Positions 9,437-22,354 of a stretch of DNA of 64,000 nucleotides are shown piece after piece. The notes beneath the pieces were generated by a model. The model ran no database searches. It was not told the origin of the DNA and was given only the letters and a program-made list of their open reading frames with translations. Location: NCBI GenBank assembly GCA_022010095.1, contig CP091739.1:868001-932000 (forward strand). Reading direction: 5' to 3'. Made by a program: the position numbers and the translations under genes. The number at the start of each line of letters is the position of its first letter. Position 1 is the first letter of the stretch. This DNA is from Clostridium sp. Lineage in GTDB: Bacteria; Bacillota_I; Bacilli_A; RF39; UBA660.

Positions 9437-12400
9437 TTAATTTATTTGTAACACTTTCTCATCTAATATTGAATATAGATATGTACTTACATTCTTATTA
9501 GAAATCTTTTTCTATATACTCCTTATATCCATTTAACTGCTTAATATAGTTTTCATCAGTAATACCTTTTAATTTATAATCAATTATATCAATATGATTA
9601 TCATATTCTAACATTAAATCTATAATACCATGGTATTCATTATTATCTTTATTATATATAAATTCATATTCTTTATATATATTTGCATTACTTATATTTT
9701 TTTAATAAATCATTACTTAAGAATTTCTCTATTTTATTTCTTATAAACTTATTATCAACAAGAGATAAATCTATATTTCTAAAATCAAGTAATTCAAATA
9801 TTTCATGTACTTTAGTACCAAATTTCATAAGATCATTTTTCTTCTTTAGTGATAATCTTATTTGTTTCTTTTTGAGAAATGTTTTTTTCTTCTACTACTT
9901 CATTTTCTATATTTATTTCTTTAACATTGATATTATCTTTTTATATTATTAAGTGTTTCTTGTACTATCTTTTTTAGGATATAAATAGTTTTTTTAGTAA
10001 GACCTAACTTTTTCTATATCTATCCCTTCAAAATATGAATATAAATAATTCTTAATTCCATATATAAAACTTGATAATTTATTAAATGATAGTCTTCTTA
10101 TTTCTTCAATAACACCACCATTATTCTTTTCTAAAGTCCTTGTTTCCCTATCTGGAAGTACTATTATCATTTGTTCTCTTGCTCTTGTAAGTGCTACATA
10201 GAAGAGTCTTATCTTTTCACTTACTTCTTCTCTATTAAAGTCATATTTATACATTTCTTTAAGTAAACTATTATCTATTTCTTCTAAGTTAGAAGGTACT
10301 ATTAAACCATACTTTTTATCTACTATAAATTTATCTTTAAGTTCACTTGTATTAAATTCATGATCCAAATCAGCAAAAATAACATATTGGATATTCAAGA
10401 CCTTTTTGATTTATGAATAGTAAGTATTTTTTTACAGAATTACCTTCTTTAGTATAAGTAGCATATTTAATATCTTCATCATTTTCTATAATGTCTGTTA
10501 AATAATCTTTAAAGTCCATTATTGAAAGACCTAAACTTGAAAGTGAACTTGAAAGAGAATTAATTGTTTTAAGTCTAACATTAACTTCTTCATAATCACC
10601 CACTTTATTTAATTTATTATAAAAGTTAGTAACATCAAGTATATCATTAAATAATAAACTACTTGTATATGAATTTAATTTATCTGATAAAGTACTTAAA
10701 TCATTATATATAGTTGTTTCTTTTTATTTTTATTATTAGTAACAATATCAAATATATATTCATCTGTATATTCATACAAGAAACTTCTAGCTATACTTAT
10801 AAAATCATATTTAAAAATCTATATCATAAACATCTTCTTTTTATCTTTTATAATAAAAATCTACTAAGTTCTTAATTAACAATATATCTGTTGTTGAATT
10901 TAATTTACCATCTTTTTAATATAGTAAGTGGTATATCTAAGTATTCAAATATTTTTTTGAATGTATCAAAGTATCTACTTCTATCAAGTATTATTACAAA
11001 ATCATTATAAGTAGCATTTCTAAGTTTACCATCTTCTTTATCAAATACTTGAAAGTTATTATCAAGTTTATTTTTTTATATCTTTTGCGATAGTAAATAT
11101 TTCTACTTCAATATCACTAAATCCTGATTCTTTTTTTGTTTATTTAAGTATTCAAGTACTCTAAAGTTATAATTAAAACCATCTACTTTTTTTCTGTATC
11201 ATACGCTGTATTTCCATAAACCATTTGATGTGATACTGAATATTCAGCAGAACCTAAATTATAATCCATTATTAAACAGAATATCTTATTTATATTATCA
11301 AGTACTTCACTTCTTGATCTAAAGTTCTTTATTAAATCTATTTTTATAACCACCTATATCTTTTTGAATAATTACTATATTTTTTTCTTTTAAATATTTC
11401 TGGGTTAGATCCTCTAAATCTATAAATAGATTGTTTTATATCACCAACCATATATACATTATTATTAGATATCATTCCTATAAATGCTTCTTGTACATCA
11501 TTAGTATCTTGATATTCATCTATCATTATTTCTTTTAAATGAACTCTTTAATTCTTCACGAATATTTTTCATTTTCTTTAAGTATTTTTTTATTGATAGT
11601 TTTTGATATATCATTAAATGTATATATATCATTTTCTTTTTTTATACTTTTTCTATTTCTAAAAAGAAATTCTTTTTATTATATCTAGTATTGTTAATAC
11701 TGTATCTTTAGTACTATATATATCATTTTTTATATCATTTATTGTTCCATAATTACCATATGATAATAGTTTATCACATGCTTTCTTAAGTGAATCTTTT
11801 GAAGTCTTTGCCTCCTCACTAGAACCTCTTGGTACAGTAGGTAATTTAACAGTACTATAAAGATGTAATTCATCAATATCAGCATTTAATATATTATATA
11901 CTGCATCATTTACTTTCTCTATGTAATTACTATCAAAATATAAACTCATATTTTTTATTTCAAGTTTTATTGTTTTCTTTAAATCATTAATAATATTCTC
12001 ATATGTTTTTTTAACAAGTTATCAACATTATTTTTCATTAAAGAAATTATTATAAACATTATCTATAAAAACCAAATGGATCAATAAAACCATCTATTTT
12101 TAAGTGCGATTGATAATATATTTTCTTTTTAATACTTTATCTGTCTTAATACAATATTTCTTTATTAATTCTTGAAATCTTATATTTTTTTATATGAACG
12201 TTCAAATATTAGATCTAATATTTTTTTATTTTTGTATTTTTCACTATTGATTCATCTGTTATATTTATATTATCTGTTATATTTAGTAAGTAATGATATT
12301 TTTTACTACTGAAAGAGCAAATGAATCAAATGTTGTTATGTATGAAGAATTAAGTAATGTAAGTTCTTTTTTTAATTCTTCTTTACCTGATATTTTTCTT

Positions 12401-12605
12401 ATTCTATCTTTCATTTCATCTGTCTTTCGCTCTTGTGAATGTTAATATTAATAATTCATTTACATGAATACCTTCTTCTATTTTATGAAGAACTCTTTCT
12501 GATAATACTGCTGTTTTTACCACTACCTGCTCCTGCTGAAACTATTATATTTTTTTACCGCTTGTATATATTGCTTCTTCTTGTTCTTTAGTCCATCTTG
12601 GCATT
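9437..12605 (-). CDS. addA: ATP-dependent helicase/nuclease subunit A (AddA/RexA)
   Basis: About 1,055 residues in many homopolymer-broken frames. UvrD-type motifs in order: N-terminal [11 protein letters not shown] and [11 protein letters not shown]alker A (12500-12600), [11 protein letters not shown] (11490-11526), [15 protein letters not shown] (11400-11450), [15 protein letters not shown] (10160-10220). The C-terminal RecB-like nuclease has GIIDLM...IIDYKLK and QLNGYKEYI (9530-9640). With AddB it processes double-strand ends for RecA-dependent repair. The start at 12605 (or 12611) overlaps the end of addB by about 18 bases, so the genes are coupled. It ends 63 bases upstream of the TasA-like start. 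Confidence 0.9.
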
Positions 12606-14992
12606 ATCATTCACCTCACTAAATACATTATCTATTTTTTTAAGTTTAACTATATCACTTGATGTCATATAACATATATCCTTATATTTACAGAACTTAC
12701 ATCCTATATTTTTTTATCATCCATTTCTTTAGGATTTATATCAAATTCTGTATTAAGTATTTTTATCTCTTGCTTCTTTTTACTTTAGATTCTACTATGT
12801 TATATAATGTATCAATTTGTTCATCATTTATTATTTTTAGAATAACTATAGAATCCATTTTTGAGTAGTTCTTAAACTCTTAATAACACATGAATTTTTC
12901 ATATGATGAATCTACTTTTTTTCAAGTATATCTATATCTTCATTTGAATATCCTTGTAATTTCAATGATTCTTTTTCTCTTTTGAATATTACTTACATTA
13001 CTTAATATTTTTTTGTAGATAGAATCCACCTATTCTTACATTTTTTTAATTTCATTCTTGATCAAATATATATATACAGGTAACTGCATATCAAGTCCAT
13101 ATAATGAATTATTTATATTAAGAATTGGATTACCTGTCTTATAATCTATTATAACAACTATTTTTTTCACCATTAAATTCATCATAAAGTATCTTATCAA
13201 CAAATCCTTTAAATGTTACCTTTACATCACTTGATATATCTATTTTTTTATCTCTTTTTTTCATACATAGATTGCTTTAATGATGTGTATTTTAATTGTT
13301 CTTTTATAGTATCAATAATAAGTAATAATTCATTTTTTTAAATTCTCTAAAAAGAATTTCTCACTTTCATTAAATAGATATGTAGATTCACTTATTAATT
13401 TTTTTCATAATTAAAGGTAACATCATAATCATCATTTATAAAACATTCACTTAATATCTCATGAAATATACTTCCAAGAACAGCATCAAATCTTTCTTCA
13501 TATTTATTAACTCTAAGTATGTTATCTAAATAATATCTAAAAGAACATTGATAAAAAGGTATTCATACTACTATAAGATAAAGTAAGTCCTTTATTTAAA
13601 TAATTCTTTAATTTATTATTACTTATCTTTTTTTATATTTATTATTATATGTTAAGTATGGTTCATCTTTATAATGAGCAGATAATGTTAATAAATCACT
13701 ACTTAAAGTACCATATTTATTATTATCATCTTTTTCACTTAATAGTCTTAATTTATTATAATTATTTGAATTATTAAAGTTTAAGTTTACTTTTTTTCTT
13801 CTTCTAAAATATCACTACTATAAGCACTTGATACATATATTTTATTATTTTTGATTATATTCTGAATATGTAAGTATTAAGTTATGAGTAGTTTTTATTG
13901 TCTCTATTACTTCATTTGTTTCTTTTTCATTTAATGTAAAAGATGTATCTATACCTAAATTATTTTTCTCTATGTCATTTAAATAATCTTCATCTTTATG
14001 ATTTATTGGTATTATTCCTTCATTAAAATTAATAAGAAATACATAATCATTATCACTTATTAAATCACTTTTTAAAATCAATAATATTAACAGCATTCTT
14101 AAGTTCATCTCTTTTTTTATCTTAATATTATCTATATCATCAAATAATATTTCTTTCATATCCATATAGTTTGAATCACTATATTTATTAACAACATTAA
14201 GTATACTTTTTATATATATCTTTTTTTCATAATTATTAGTGATAAGTTCACTTATTTTTATCCATTACTTCACTAATATTTTTCATTATATAATTCTTTA
14301 AATTTCTTAACAATCATAGTTGATTTAATAGATTCATCACTCTTAATATTAATTGGTATATTAAATAATTTAAATGTTTTTTTCTTATTATATATGTATA
14401 ATCACTTTTTAACATTAGTAAGTTTTTATATTATTAATATCTATTCCACTCTTAATAAGTTCACATATTTTTAGAACATACAAATGATATTTCTTCTTCA
14501 CTATTATTACATCTATATATTTTTTTAATACTTGTTTCTTTCTCTTCATTATATGTAATTATGTTATTAGTACTTGATAGTTCTTCTATTATATTAAGAT
14601 AATATTTATCAACATATTTAAGATTATATAAAACAATATCTTTATTATTAAGAAATTTTTCTATATAAATTATTTTTTTATAAGTAAATTATTTTTCTTC
14701 TAAATCATTCTTTATTTTTAGTAAGTAATTCTATCTTTTTCACTTTTTACATTCATTATTTATATAATATGTATTTTTCTATATATTTACGTGCGATAGA
14801 TGGAATACAATTATATTTATTTGATACATAAAGTACACTTTTTATAATCATAATCGTATATATAATTTTTCTTAAGTTCACTTAATGTTATTATTTTTTT
14901 ATATTTAATAATTTATTTATCTTTTTTAATAATGTATTTTTAACATAATCGTTTATTATAAGTATTTTGTTATTAAAGTTTTCTAAGTTCAT
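12588..14992 (-). CDS. addB: ATP-dependent helicase/nuclease subunit B (AddB/RexB)
   Basis: About 800 residues with many breaks. The N-terminus (NLENFNNKILIIND, 14950-14992) follows a GGAGG site. The middle is a degenerate UvrD-like domain (13845-14165). The C-terminal PD-(D/E)XK nuclease shows ERFDAVLGSIFHEILSE, FKGFVDKILYDEF, VVIIDYKTGNP and LDMQLPVYIYL (13060-13510), and Cys residues around GCKFCKYKDIC-Y near 12660-12720 that would ligate the AddB 4Fe-4S cluster. N-terminal Walker A is not evident. Upstream partner of addA. Confidence 0.82.
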
Positions 14993-15085
14993 ATTGATAC
15001 CTCCATAATAATGTATTATATCATAATTTTATATATTTTATTGTTAAATAATGTGTTATAATCTTATTAAAGGTAAGGTGTAAAT

Positions 15086-15685
15086 GTGAATAAAACTTAT
15101 AAAATTATTAAACCTATTATGTTAGTTATAATTGTATTACTTGCAGTTATTGGAGCACTTTCTCTATATAATGCAGCATATAAACAATTAATGGGTACTG
15201 AATACGCTTTCTTATTTGATTATTCTACTCATGAAGTAATTGAAGAAAATATGTCTCCTGACTTTAATAGAGGAGATCTTGCGATAATCAAGCGTGATTA
15301 TATTTATAGTGAAGGTGACACAATTATATATAATTATAAAGATAGTTATAGAATGGGTACTATTACTGAACATACTGCTGGTAAATATGTTGTTAGTGAT
15401 AAATTAAATACAACAGATCCAGAATATGAAATAACTGATAAATTAATCATAGGTAAAACAGTTTCAAAAATTAAAAACTTTGCTGGTATATATAATGTTA
15501 TAACTAGCACATATATGATGATAGGAATTATAATATTCATAGGTGCTTATTTCTTCTTAACAATGAATGAAAAAAACCTAAAACATATATTTAAAAAAAG
15601 AAATTCAAAAACGAATTTCTTTTTTTATTTGTCATTTATTCAACAGACTTTAATGACTCAACCATCTTTATCTTCTTTAATGTAA
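15086..15685 (+). CDS. sipW: SipW-like type I signal peptidase (S26B)
   Basis: About 170-199 residues. N-terminal helix (residues 9-30), then the S26 Ser box EENMSPDFNRGDLAII with Ser nucleophile; the general base is in MGTITEHTAG, where His replaces the Lys of P-type enzymes, as in SipW and ER/archaeal peptidases. Next come DPEYEITDKLIIGKTV and a C-terminal helix (about residues 137-158). Start is GTG at 15086 after AAGGTAAGG. SipW enzymes process TasA/CalY-type substrates, so the protein at 8139-9374 is the obvious client. The frame runs through a terminator at 15597; the real end is probably near 15595. Confidence 0.85.
   Translation: MNKTYKIIKPIMLVIIVLLAVIGALSLYNAAYKQLMGTEYAFLFDYSTHEVIEENMSPDFNRGDLAIIKRDYIYSEGDTIIYNYKDSYRMGTITEHTAGKYVVSDKLNTTDPEYEITDKLIIGKTVSKIKNFAGIYNVITSTYMMIGIIIFIGAYFFLTMNEKNLKHIFKKRNSKTNFFFYLSFIQQTLMTQPSLSSLM
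15591..15630. terminator. Bidirectional terminator
   Basis: 10-bp arms AAAGAAATTC / GAATTTCTTT (15597-15606, 15613-15622) flanked by A and T runs, between the convergent signal peptidase and FtsX-type permease genes. Confidence 0.75.
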
Positions 15686-18588
15686 AATATGTAGTAATAT
15701 TAACAAGTATTGTAAATCCAAGTGTTATAAGTAATGAATAAATATAACTATATATAGATATTTTTAGGACTAAACATTGTCATATCAAATTCACATGTTT
15801 TAATTAAATACATTGTAAGAACATATCCAATTAAACATCCAAAAGCCATCCCTATTACTGTAAGAATTGTATTTTCTCTTGATACATATTTATATACTTC
15901 ACTATCATAAAAACCTAGTACTTTTTATAGATGCAAGTTCTCTTTTTTTCTTTCACTAATATTTATATTCGATAAATTATATAATACTACGAATGCTAAA
16001 AGTCCTGCTGAAACTATTAATATTATAGTTATACTTCCAAGATTCTTCATCGCATCATCAAATATACTTCTACTAAGTGAATTATATGTTAATTTAGAAA
16101 CTGAATCATATTCTTTTTAACTTCTTTGATAATACACTTCTACTTTCTTCAGTTAAATTATTTATTTTTAACAAACATTGTATTAAATGAATCACTATTA
16201 TATTCTTTTTTTACTCATATATATATAATGCATAATATAGTTTTCTGTACTTCCACCTACTTTAGTCTTATATATATTATCATTAAGTTTTAATATCAAG
16301 TTCATCATCATTCTTAAGTTTTTAATAATTTATATAATTTTTTTCACTAACAATAACTTTATCATTCAAGTCATAATATTCATTTGTTCTTCTATTTTTT
16401 TATTTGAATAAAATCTTTATAATCTTCAAAAGGTATTATTATTTGAATAGTTTGATTAGTATCTATATTAGTAAGTTCTATTGAATCTTTATCTGCTTTT
16501 TAATGTTTTACTAAATTCTTTAAATTTAGATATTTCTTCATAATCTTTATTTATATTTTTTTATTATCTTTATCAAATGTTATTTCTAAGTCATAACTAA
16601 ATATTTTTTCATATTGATTAGGTACCATATCAATAATACAATCTTGAAGCCCAAATCCAGCAATTATAAGTCCTGTACATCCACTTATACCTAGAATTGT
16701 CATTAAGAATCTTTTCTTATATCTAAATACATTTCTTACTGTTACTTTTCTTGAGAATGATAAATGTTTCCATATAAATGGTATTCTCTCAAGTAATACT
16801 CTTTTACCTGCTTTAGGACTTTTTGGTCTTAAAAGTTCTGCTGGTACTTCTTTAAGCGACTTCTTAACTGCTAGGTAGGTTGATAACATGATACATCCTA
16901 TCGCAATTAATGTTCCAATTAAGTAACTTACTAAATCAACTTTACTAACAAATTCACCAAGAGTATACATTAAACTATACATTCCGTATATGATTTTTAG
17001 GTATTGTTTTAGTACCAATTATTACTCCAAGTATTGAACCTATTACACTCGCAAGTAATGCATATAACATATATTTAAATAATATTTGATTATCTTCATA
17101 TCCCAAAGACTTTAATGTACCAAGTTCACTTCTTTCTTCTTCTACCATTCTTGTCATAGTAGTAAGACTAACAAGTATTGCTACTAAATAGAATAGTACT
17201 GGGAACACTTTAGCTATTTTTAGCAATTCTTTTCTGAATCTTGTGAAAATTGATAATATCCAAGATTAGAATCTAAATCAAGAACATACCATTCTGGTTT
17301 TTTTCAAGTTCATCTATTTCTTTTCTAGCATCTTCAATTTTTCTTATATGCATCTGCAAATTCTGCGTCAGCTTTTTTTCCTATTGTCAGCTACCTCGAC
17401 TTTAGAACTTTCTAATTTCTTTTTTTAGCATTTTTCAATTTTTTTGCTTTGCCTGATTTAATCTCATTATAAGTTTTTAGTTTCTTGTTTTAATAAAGTA
17501 TTATAACCATTATTTATGGTAGTAAGTGTTTTTCCAAGATTACTTAACTGCGCCTTTAACTCAGTAGTATCCATTCCAACACTTTCCATATACGATATAT
17601 TCTTTTTAAGTTCACTAATACCATTTTCTACTTCTTTTTTATTATTATTTAATTCTTTCTTTTTATTCGCAAATTCAGTCTTAGCCTTCTTTTCATTATT
17701 ATTAAGTTTAGTTAAGTTACTTTTTAAGTTCTTTTTTTCAGCCTTATTAATCTTATCTAAAGCATCATCTAATTTTTTTATAAGCATCCTCTTTCTCTTT
17801 ATTATATTTTTTTCAATATTATCATTTAATTCTTTTTAAAAGCATCATTCTTTTTCATCATTAAATCTTTTATCTCTATACTCATCACTAATACTTTCTA
17901 ATTTCTTTACTTCACTATCTCTTAATGTAATATATTTATCACTAAAAGTACTATCATCTGTATTTAAATCTATATATGCTTCAGTAAATACATCACTATC
18001 AAAATTAGTTATTAATGAATACATATAAAAATTAACTTTACCATTTAATAATTTAGTACTTCCTCTTTCAAGTGATACATATAATGGGCTTTTAACAAAT
18101 CCTACTATTGTTAACTCTTTTTCTTTAAGAATATCATCATCAATAGTAATTTTATCTCCAAGTTTATAGTGTCCTACGTCTTTATTTTTTTCTATAACAC
18201 ATTCATTATTACTATTAGGTAATCTTCCTTCAGTAACAACTAATTTATTCATAGTAGCATTTTTTTATCATATGAATGCACTTTTGCTACATAATCATCA
18301 TCTATATGTATAAGTGTATCAAAACTATAAGCTCCTTCAACATTATATCCTTTATTCTTTAAGTCATTTATTTCATCAGTAGTAATTCCCCAGGTACTCA
18401 TAAGAGATATATCATAAACATTTTTGTTTCTTGAAATATGCATTTAAACTATCTTTCATATTAGGTGATGTTTCTCTTATACCTGTAAAGAAACCTACTC
18501 CTAAAAAGTACTATTGCTAATATTGATAAAAATCTTTTAAATGTTTTTTTGATACTTACGGAAACTTTGTTTAATTAGCGTTTTTCAC
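15636..18588 (-). CDS. MacB/FtsX-type ABC transporter permease with coiled-coil domain
   Basis: About 980 residues, frame-broken. N-terminal helix KRFLSILAIVLLGVGFFTGI (18450-18560), a large extracellular domain (17850-18440), a Lys/Glu/Asn-rich coiled coil (about 17340-17840), a first FtsX domain (16850-17230, FYLVAILVSLTTMTRMVEEE), more helices, and a second FtsX domain at the C-terminus (15640-16060). The long coiled coil between two FtsX domains is seen in Bacillota exporters near lipoprotein or cell-wall genes. Start is GTG 18588 in a TAGTG overlap with the ATPase stop. Substrate unknown. Confidence 0.83.
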
Positions 18589-19298
18589 TACCATTCAATC
18601 CTTTCTATATCTACTGGCTTTTTATTTATTTTTATTTCTTCTACTTTTCCACTCTTAAATTTAATTACTTTATCAGCCATTGGTGCTATTGCGCTATTAT
18701 GAGTTATTATTATTACTGTCATTTTTTTCTTTTTTTCTACATGTATCTTGAAGTAACTTTAATATTTGTTTTCCTGTAACATAATCTAGTGCTCCTGTTG
18801 GCTCATCACATAATAAAACATTAGGATTTTTAGCAAGAGCCCTTGCAATAGATACTCTTTGTTGTTCTCCTCCTGATAACTGTGCTGGAAAATTATTAAG
18901 TCTATCTTTAAGTCCAACGTTAATTAGTGTTTCTTTTGGAGACAATGAATTTTTGCATATTTCTGTTGCTAATTCTACATTTTCAAGTGCAGTTAAGATT
19001 TTGAATAAGATTATAAAATTGAAATACAAATCCTATATTTGTCCTTCTATATTTAATTAGTTGCTTTTTTTATTATATTTAGTTATATCTTTTTTTAGCA
19101 ACAATTATTTCACTCGGTAGTGGCTTTATCCATACCACCTAGTATATTCAATGCTGTTGTTTTTCCCGCACCACTATGTCCTAAAATACAAACAAGTTCT
19201 CCTTGCTCTATCTCAAAATTAACATTATCAAGTGCTTTTACTTCTACTTCACCTGAATTATATATTTTACTAACATTCTTAAACTGTATGTATGCCAT
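18588..19298 (-). CDS. ABC transporter ATP-binding protein (LolD/MacB family)
   Basis: About 236 residues. Walker [11 protein letters not shown] (about 19180), Q-loop [12 protein letters not shown] across a break, signature [16 protein letters not shown] (about 18840-18890), Walker [15 protein letters not shown]-loop IIITHN. The break region 19020-19110 is at poly-A/T. It pairs with the FtsX-type permease immediately downstream, sharing a TAGTG junction. C-terminus ends [11 protein letters not shown]. Confidence 0.9.
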
Positions 19299-19399
19299 AT
19301 AAACAACCTCACTTACAAATATATTCTATCATAATTATATATATTTTTCATTTAAAAAAATTAAAAGACCATTAACAAATTTATTGTCAACAATCTAAA

Positions 19400-21033
19400 T
19401 CACTTTTTATAATTTATTTTTATTTCTGTTATTTCAGGTGTAATTATTTTTTTATTTCTTTTTGGTTTATCTTCTATTATAATTTCATCTGGTTTAGTAT
19501 TCTGCGAAGTAACAAACATTGGTTCCTTTTCAGCTTCTTCTTTTACTACATGTGGTATTTCATAAGGTAAAGTATATTCATATGACCCAGTAACAGCTTC
19601 GCTTTGTTCAGGTAATGTATTTGTTTTTATTAGAAACATTATTACCATTTAAAGTACTTATTTTATTAATAACATTATCAATTCTATCTGAATCTCCTAT
19701 AATATTAACCTTATTAACATTACTTGAAACGCCTATTTTATTAGTACTATCTATAACATCATCAGTAGTCTTGTTAGATATATTAGTTTTATCAATACTA
19801 CTATTAGTGACATTTGAAATATCATTTCTATTTGAAACCTCATCTTTACTTAAAACGTCTGTTTTATCTTGAATATCAACTTTATTTGAAACATCAACAT
19901 TCTTCATAACATTACTATCACTTTGAGCATTCATTTCATTTGTGATATTGTTATTTCTTATCATTTCAGGTTCAGGTATTTTTTTACTTCACTACCCCTA
20001 TCAATAAATCCTCCCATCGCATCAATTTCACTTTCAATACTTGGATCATAATCAGTATGAATAGGTTTATCTTCTAAAAGTATTTTTCTACTTTTACTTT
20101 TTCTTTTTTTCTTATTAATAATCATTGTCAAAACAATAACTATAACTATTAATAATAAAGTACCCCCACCAATCATATAAATATTATTCATATTTATCAT
20201 TTCAAAATTACAAGTAACTAATGTAGTTCTTGCATCTTTAAAATTCCACGTTAACTCTTTACGATCATCACTAGTAGAACTAGCATTTGAAGAATCAACT
20301 TTTACAGGTAAATCAATAGTTAATTTATATGAAACCTCTCTTGATAATTTATCTATTTTTAGCATCTAATTCTTTTTTTATAATTATCATAACCATCTAC
20401 ATATGTTTGACAATTAGTAATATTTTTCAGTATTAGTAGTAGTTTTTTTATTCTTATTTTTTTACTTGAAGTTTTTTTCATCTATTTTTGTTTGCTTCTT
20501 TAATTATATTTACACAATTAGTATATTTAGTTTCATCAAAGGCTTCATCAGTATCACTAATTTTTATAAGAATTATTTGCTATGAATAATGATTCTAAAT
20601 CACTTAATGCATCTATAGTATAATTATATTCAATAGTATACTTATTTTTTTAAAGAATCCTTTTTTTCAACTTTTTATAAGACTATTATCATTAAAAATC
20701 TTTATTTGAAAAAATTTATCTATATCTAATTTATTAAGATTAGTATTTGAAACATCATCTAATTTATATTCTTTTTTTACCAACAATACCTGTATATCCA
20801 TTCTCTTTTTTTGTTTCAATCTTTAGTCCATCTCTTTTGATACTTTCTGTGTCAGTAAACTGTTTCAAAAACTCTTCACCATACTCATCACTCATCAAAG
20901 CAGACTTTTTCTATACTAATATTTTTTTATTTTTTTATCTATATTTATTATTGTATCTGTTTTTAACAAAACCACATGAAAAATGTAAAAAAATTGTTAA
21001 AAATAGAACATATACTCAATAACTTTTTTTCAT
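19400..21033 (-). CDS. LppM-like lipoprotein with membrane anchor and Ser/Asn repeat tail
   Basis: About 540 residues over many breaks. The N-terminus has a lipoprotein signal with FSCGF; then an LppM/DUF3153-like domain (MSDEYGEEFLKQF, IKRDGLKIETKKENGYTGI) up to a helix YMIGGGTLLLIVIVIVL (about 20115-20180). The cytoplasmic or outer tail contains about ten degenerate S-N-x-x-D-I type units (19640-19960) and an acidic/proline-rich end (PYEIPHVVKEEAEKEP). Start at 21033 follows AAAAAGGA. Function unknown. It is the gene upstream of the ABC pair but separated by about 100 bases. Confidence 0.6.
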
Positions 21034-21124
21034 TAACATCTATCCTTTTTTTACACTTTTTATACATAAAGTATAACACATAATGAAACGATTGATATAT
21101 AAAAATAAACATTTAAGTGTAAAA

Positions 21125-21584
21125 TTACATAAATATCTTAAGATTATCTATTTCTTTTTTTGTTGAAATTTTTAATAATTCTTTTAGCGAGTTTCAAAAG
21201 TACTTTTTATCTACATCTTCCCTGTAATTCCTTATTTTTAGTTTCTATTTCAACTAGGCCCATGGTAAATCCATCAGTAAGCATACTCGCAATAGCTGCA
21301 TCACTATTATCTTTTATAGTTTCCATCATTATTCCCATAGAACTCATCATTTTTGACATTATATTTTGTGTTGGTAATTCTAATTTAGCCTTTTTGATTA
21401 ATTTTTCACTTTTTTTCTTATAAAGTTCATACACTTGTAATTCATCTTCAAGTAATTTCTTAATTTTTGTTATCTTTATTCTTAAGTGTTGTTAATAACT
21501 TGTTAGTACTATAACTTCCCATATATGATATATCATAAATATACATTAATAATTCGTTTTTTTCTCTTTCATTTCATTCACCAT
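21125..21584 (-). CDS. Hypothetical protein, helical (about 150 aa)
   Basis: Helical, Lys/Glu/Met-rich sequence: LLMYIYDISYMGSYSTNKLL, then LYKKKSEKLIKKAKLELP, MSKMMSSMGIMMETIKDNS and AAIASMLTDGFTMGLVEIE. No signal peptide. A motif-level match to a known family is not evident to me. Start near 21584 is uncertain because of a poly-A break, and the C-terminus ends EIDNLKIFM at 21125. It may be an inner-membrane-associated or cytoplasmic helper; no claim made. Confidence 0.5.
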
Positions 21585-21655
21585 TAATATTATTTACCAT
21601 TATATTTATTTTTATACTTATTTTTTTGTTAAAAATATTTTTAAAGAGGTATATT

Positions 21656-22323
21656 ATGATAAAAAGAAAATAATCAAGGTATTTTTAGTAGTAGTATCAG
21701 GTCCATCTGGTTGTGGAAAAAGTACACTAAACAATTTACTTTTTAAGATCAAGAAAAAAACATAACAATGTCAATATCAGACACAACTAGAAAACCTAGA
21801 GGTGAAGAAAAAAATGGTGTTGAATATAATTTTTTTAACAAAAAGAACAATTTGAAGAAAATATCAAGAATGATAAATATTTAGAATATGCGACTGTGCA
21901 TTCTCATTATTATGGAACACCTAAACATAATATTAATAAATTACTTAAAAAAATGGTATTGATGTTATATTAGAAATAGACATTGAAGGTGCTAGAAAAG
22001 TAAAAAGAGAAAAATGTCCCAATGCTGTATTTATATTTATAATGCCACCATCTATGGAAATATTAAAAATAGACTTATGGGAAGAAAAACAGAAACAAAA
22101 GAACAACTTGTTGAAAGATTCAAAACAGCATATAAAGAAATAAATGAAGTAACTAAATATAATTATGTTATAGTAAATGATAATCTAAATGAATCACTTC
22201 TTAAAATAAATAGTATTCTTGAATGTGAAAGATGTAGAGTTGATAGAATAGAAGATGTGTACCTTGGTAATCAAGAAGAAATGATACACGAATTACTTGT
22301 AGATTTTGATAATAAAAAACTAG
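21656..22323 (+). CDS. gmk: Guanylate kinase
   Basis: About 215 residues with breaks near 21745, 21830 and 21950. Converts GMP to GDP with ATP. P-loop VSGPSGCGKST, then MSISDTTRKPRGEEKNGVEY, EYATVHSHYYGTP, VILEIDIEGARKVK and VFIFIMPPSMEIL..R; all are canonical guanylate-kinase blocks. Start at 21656 has AAAGAGG upstream. The frame runs on, but a one-base A error probably hides a stop at 22321-22323, just where the terminator begins. Confidence 0.93.
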
Positions 22324-22345
22324 CTCAATATGAACTAGTTTTTAT
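22314..22345. terminator. Bidirectional terminator between gmk and convergent gene
   Basis: 9-bp arms AAAAACTAG (22315-22323) and CTAGTTTTT (22335-22343); A run and T run flank it, so it can work in both directions. Confidence 0.7.
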
Positions 22346-22354
22346 AATATCTTA

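Noticed and set aside
19615-19872. Plus-strand hydrophobic ORF
   Set aside because: Antisense of the repeat tail of the lipoprotein gene; Leu/Ser/Ile content is the reverse of Asn/Asp/Lys codons.
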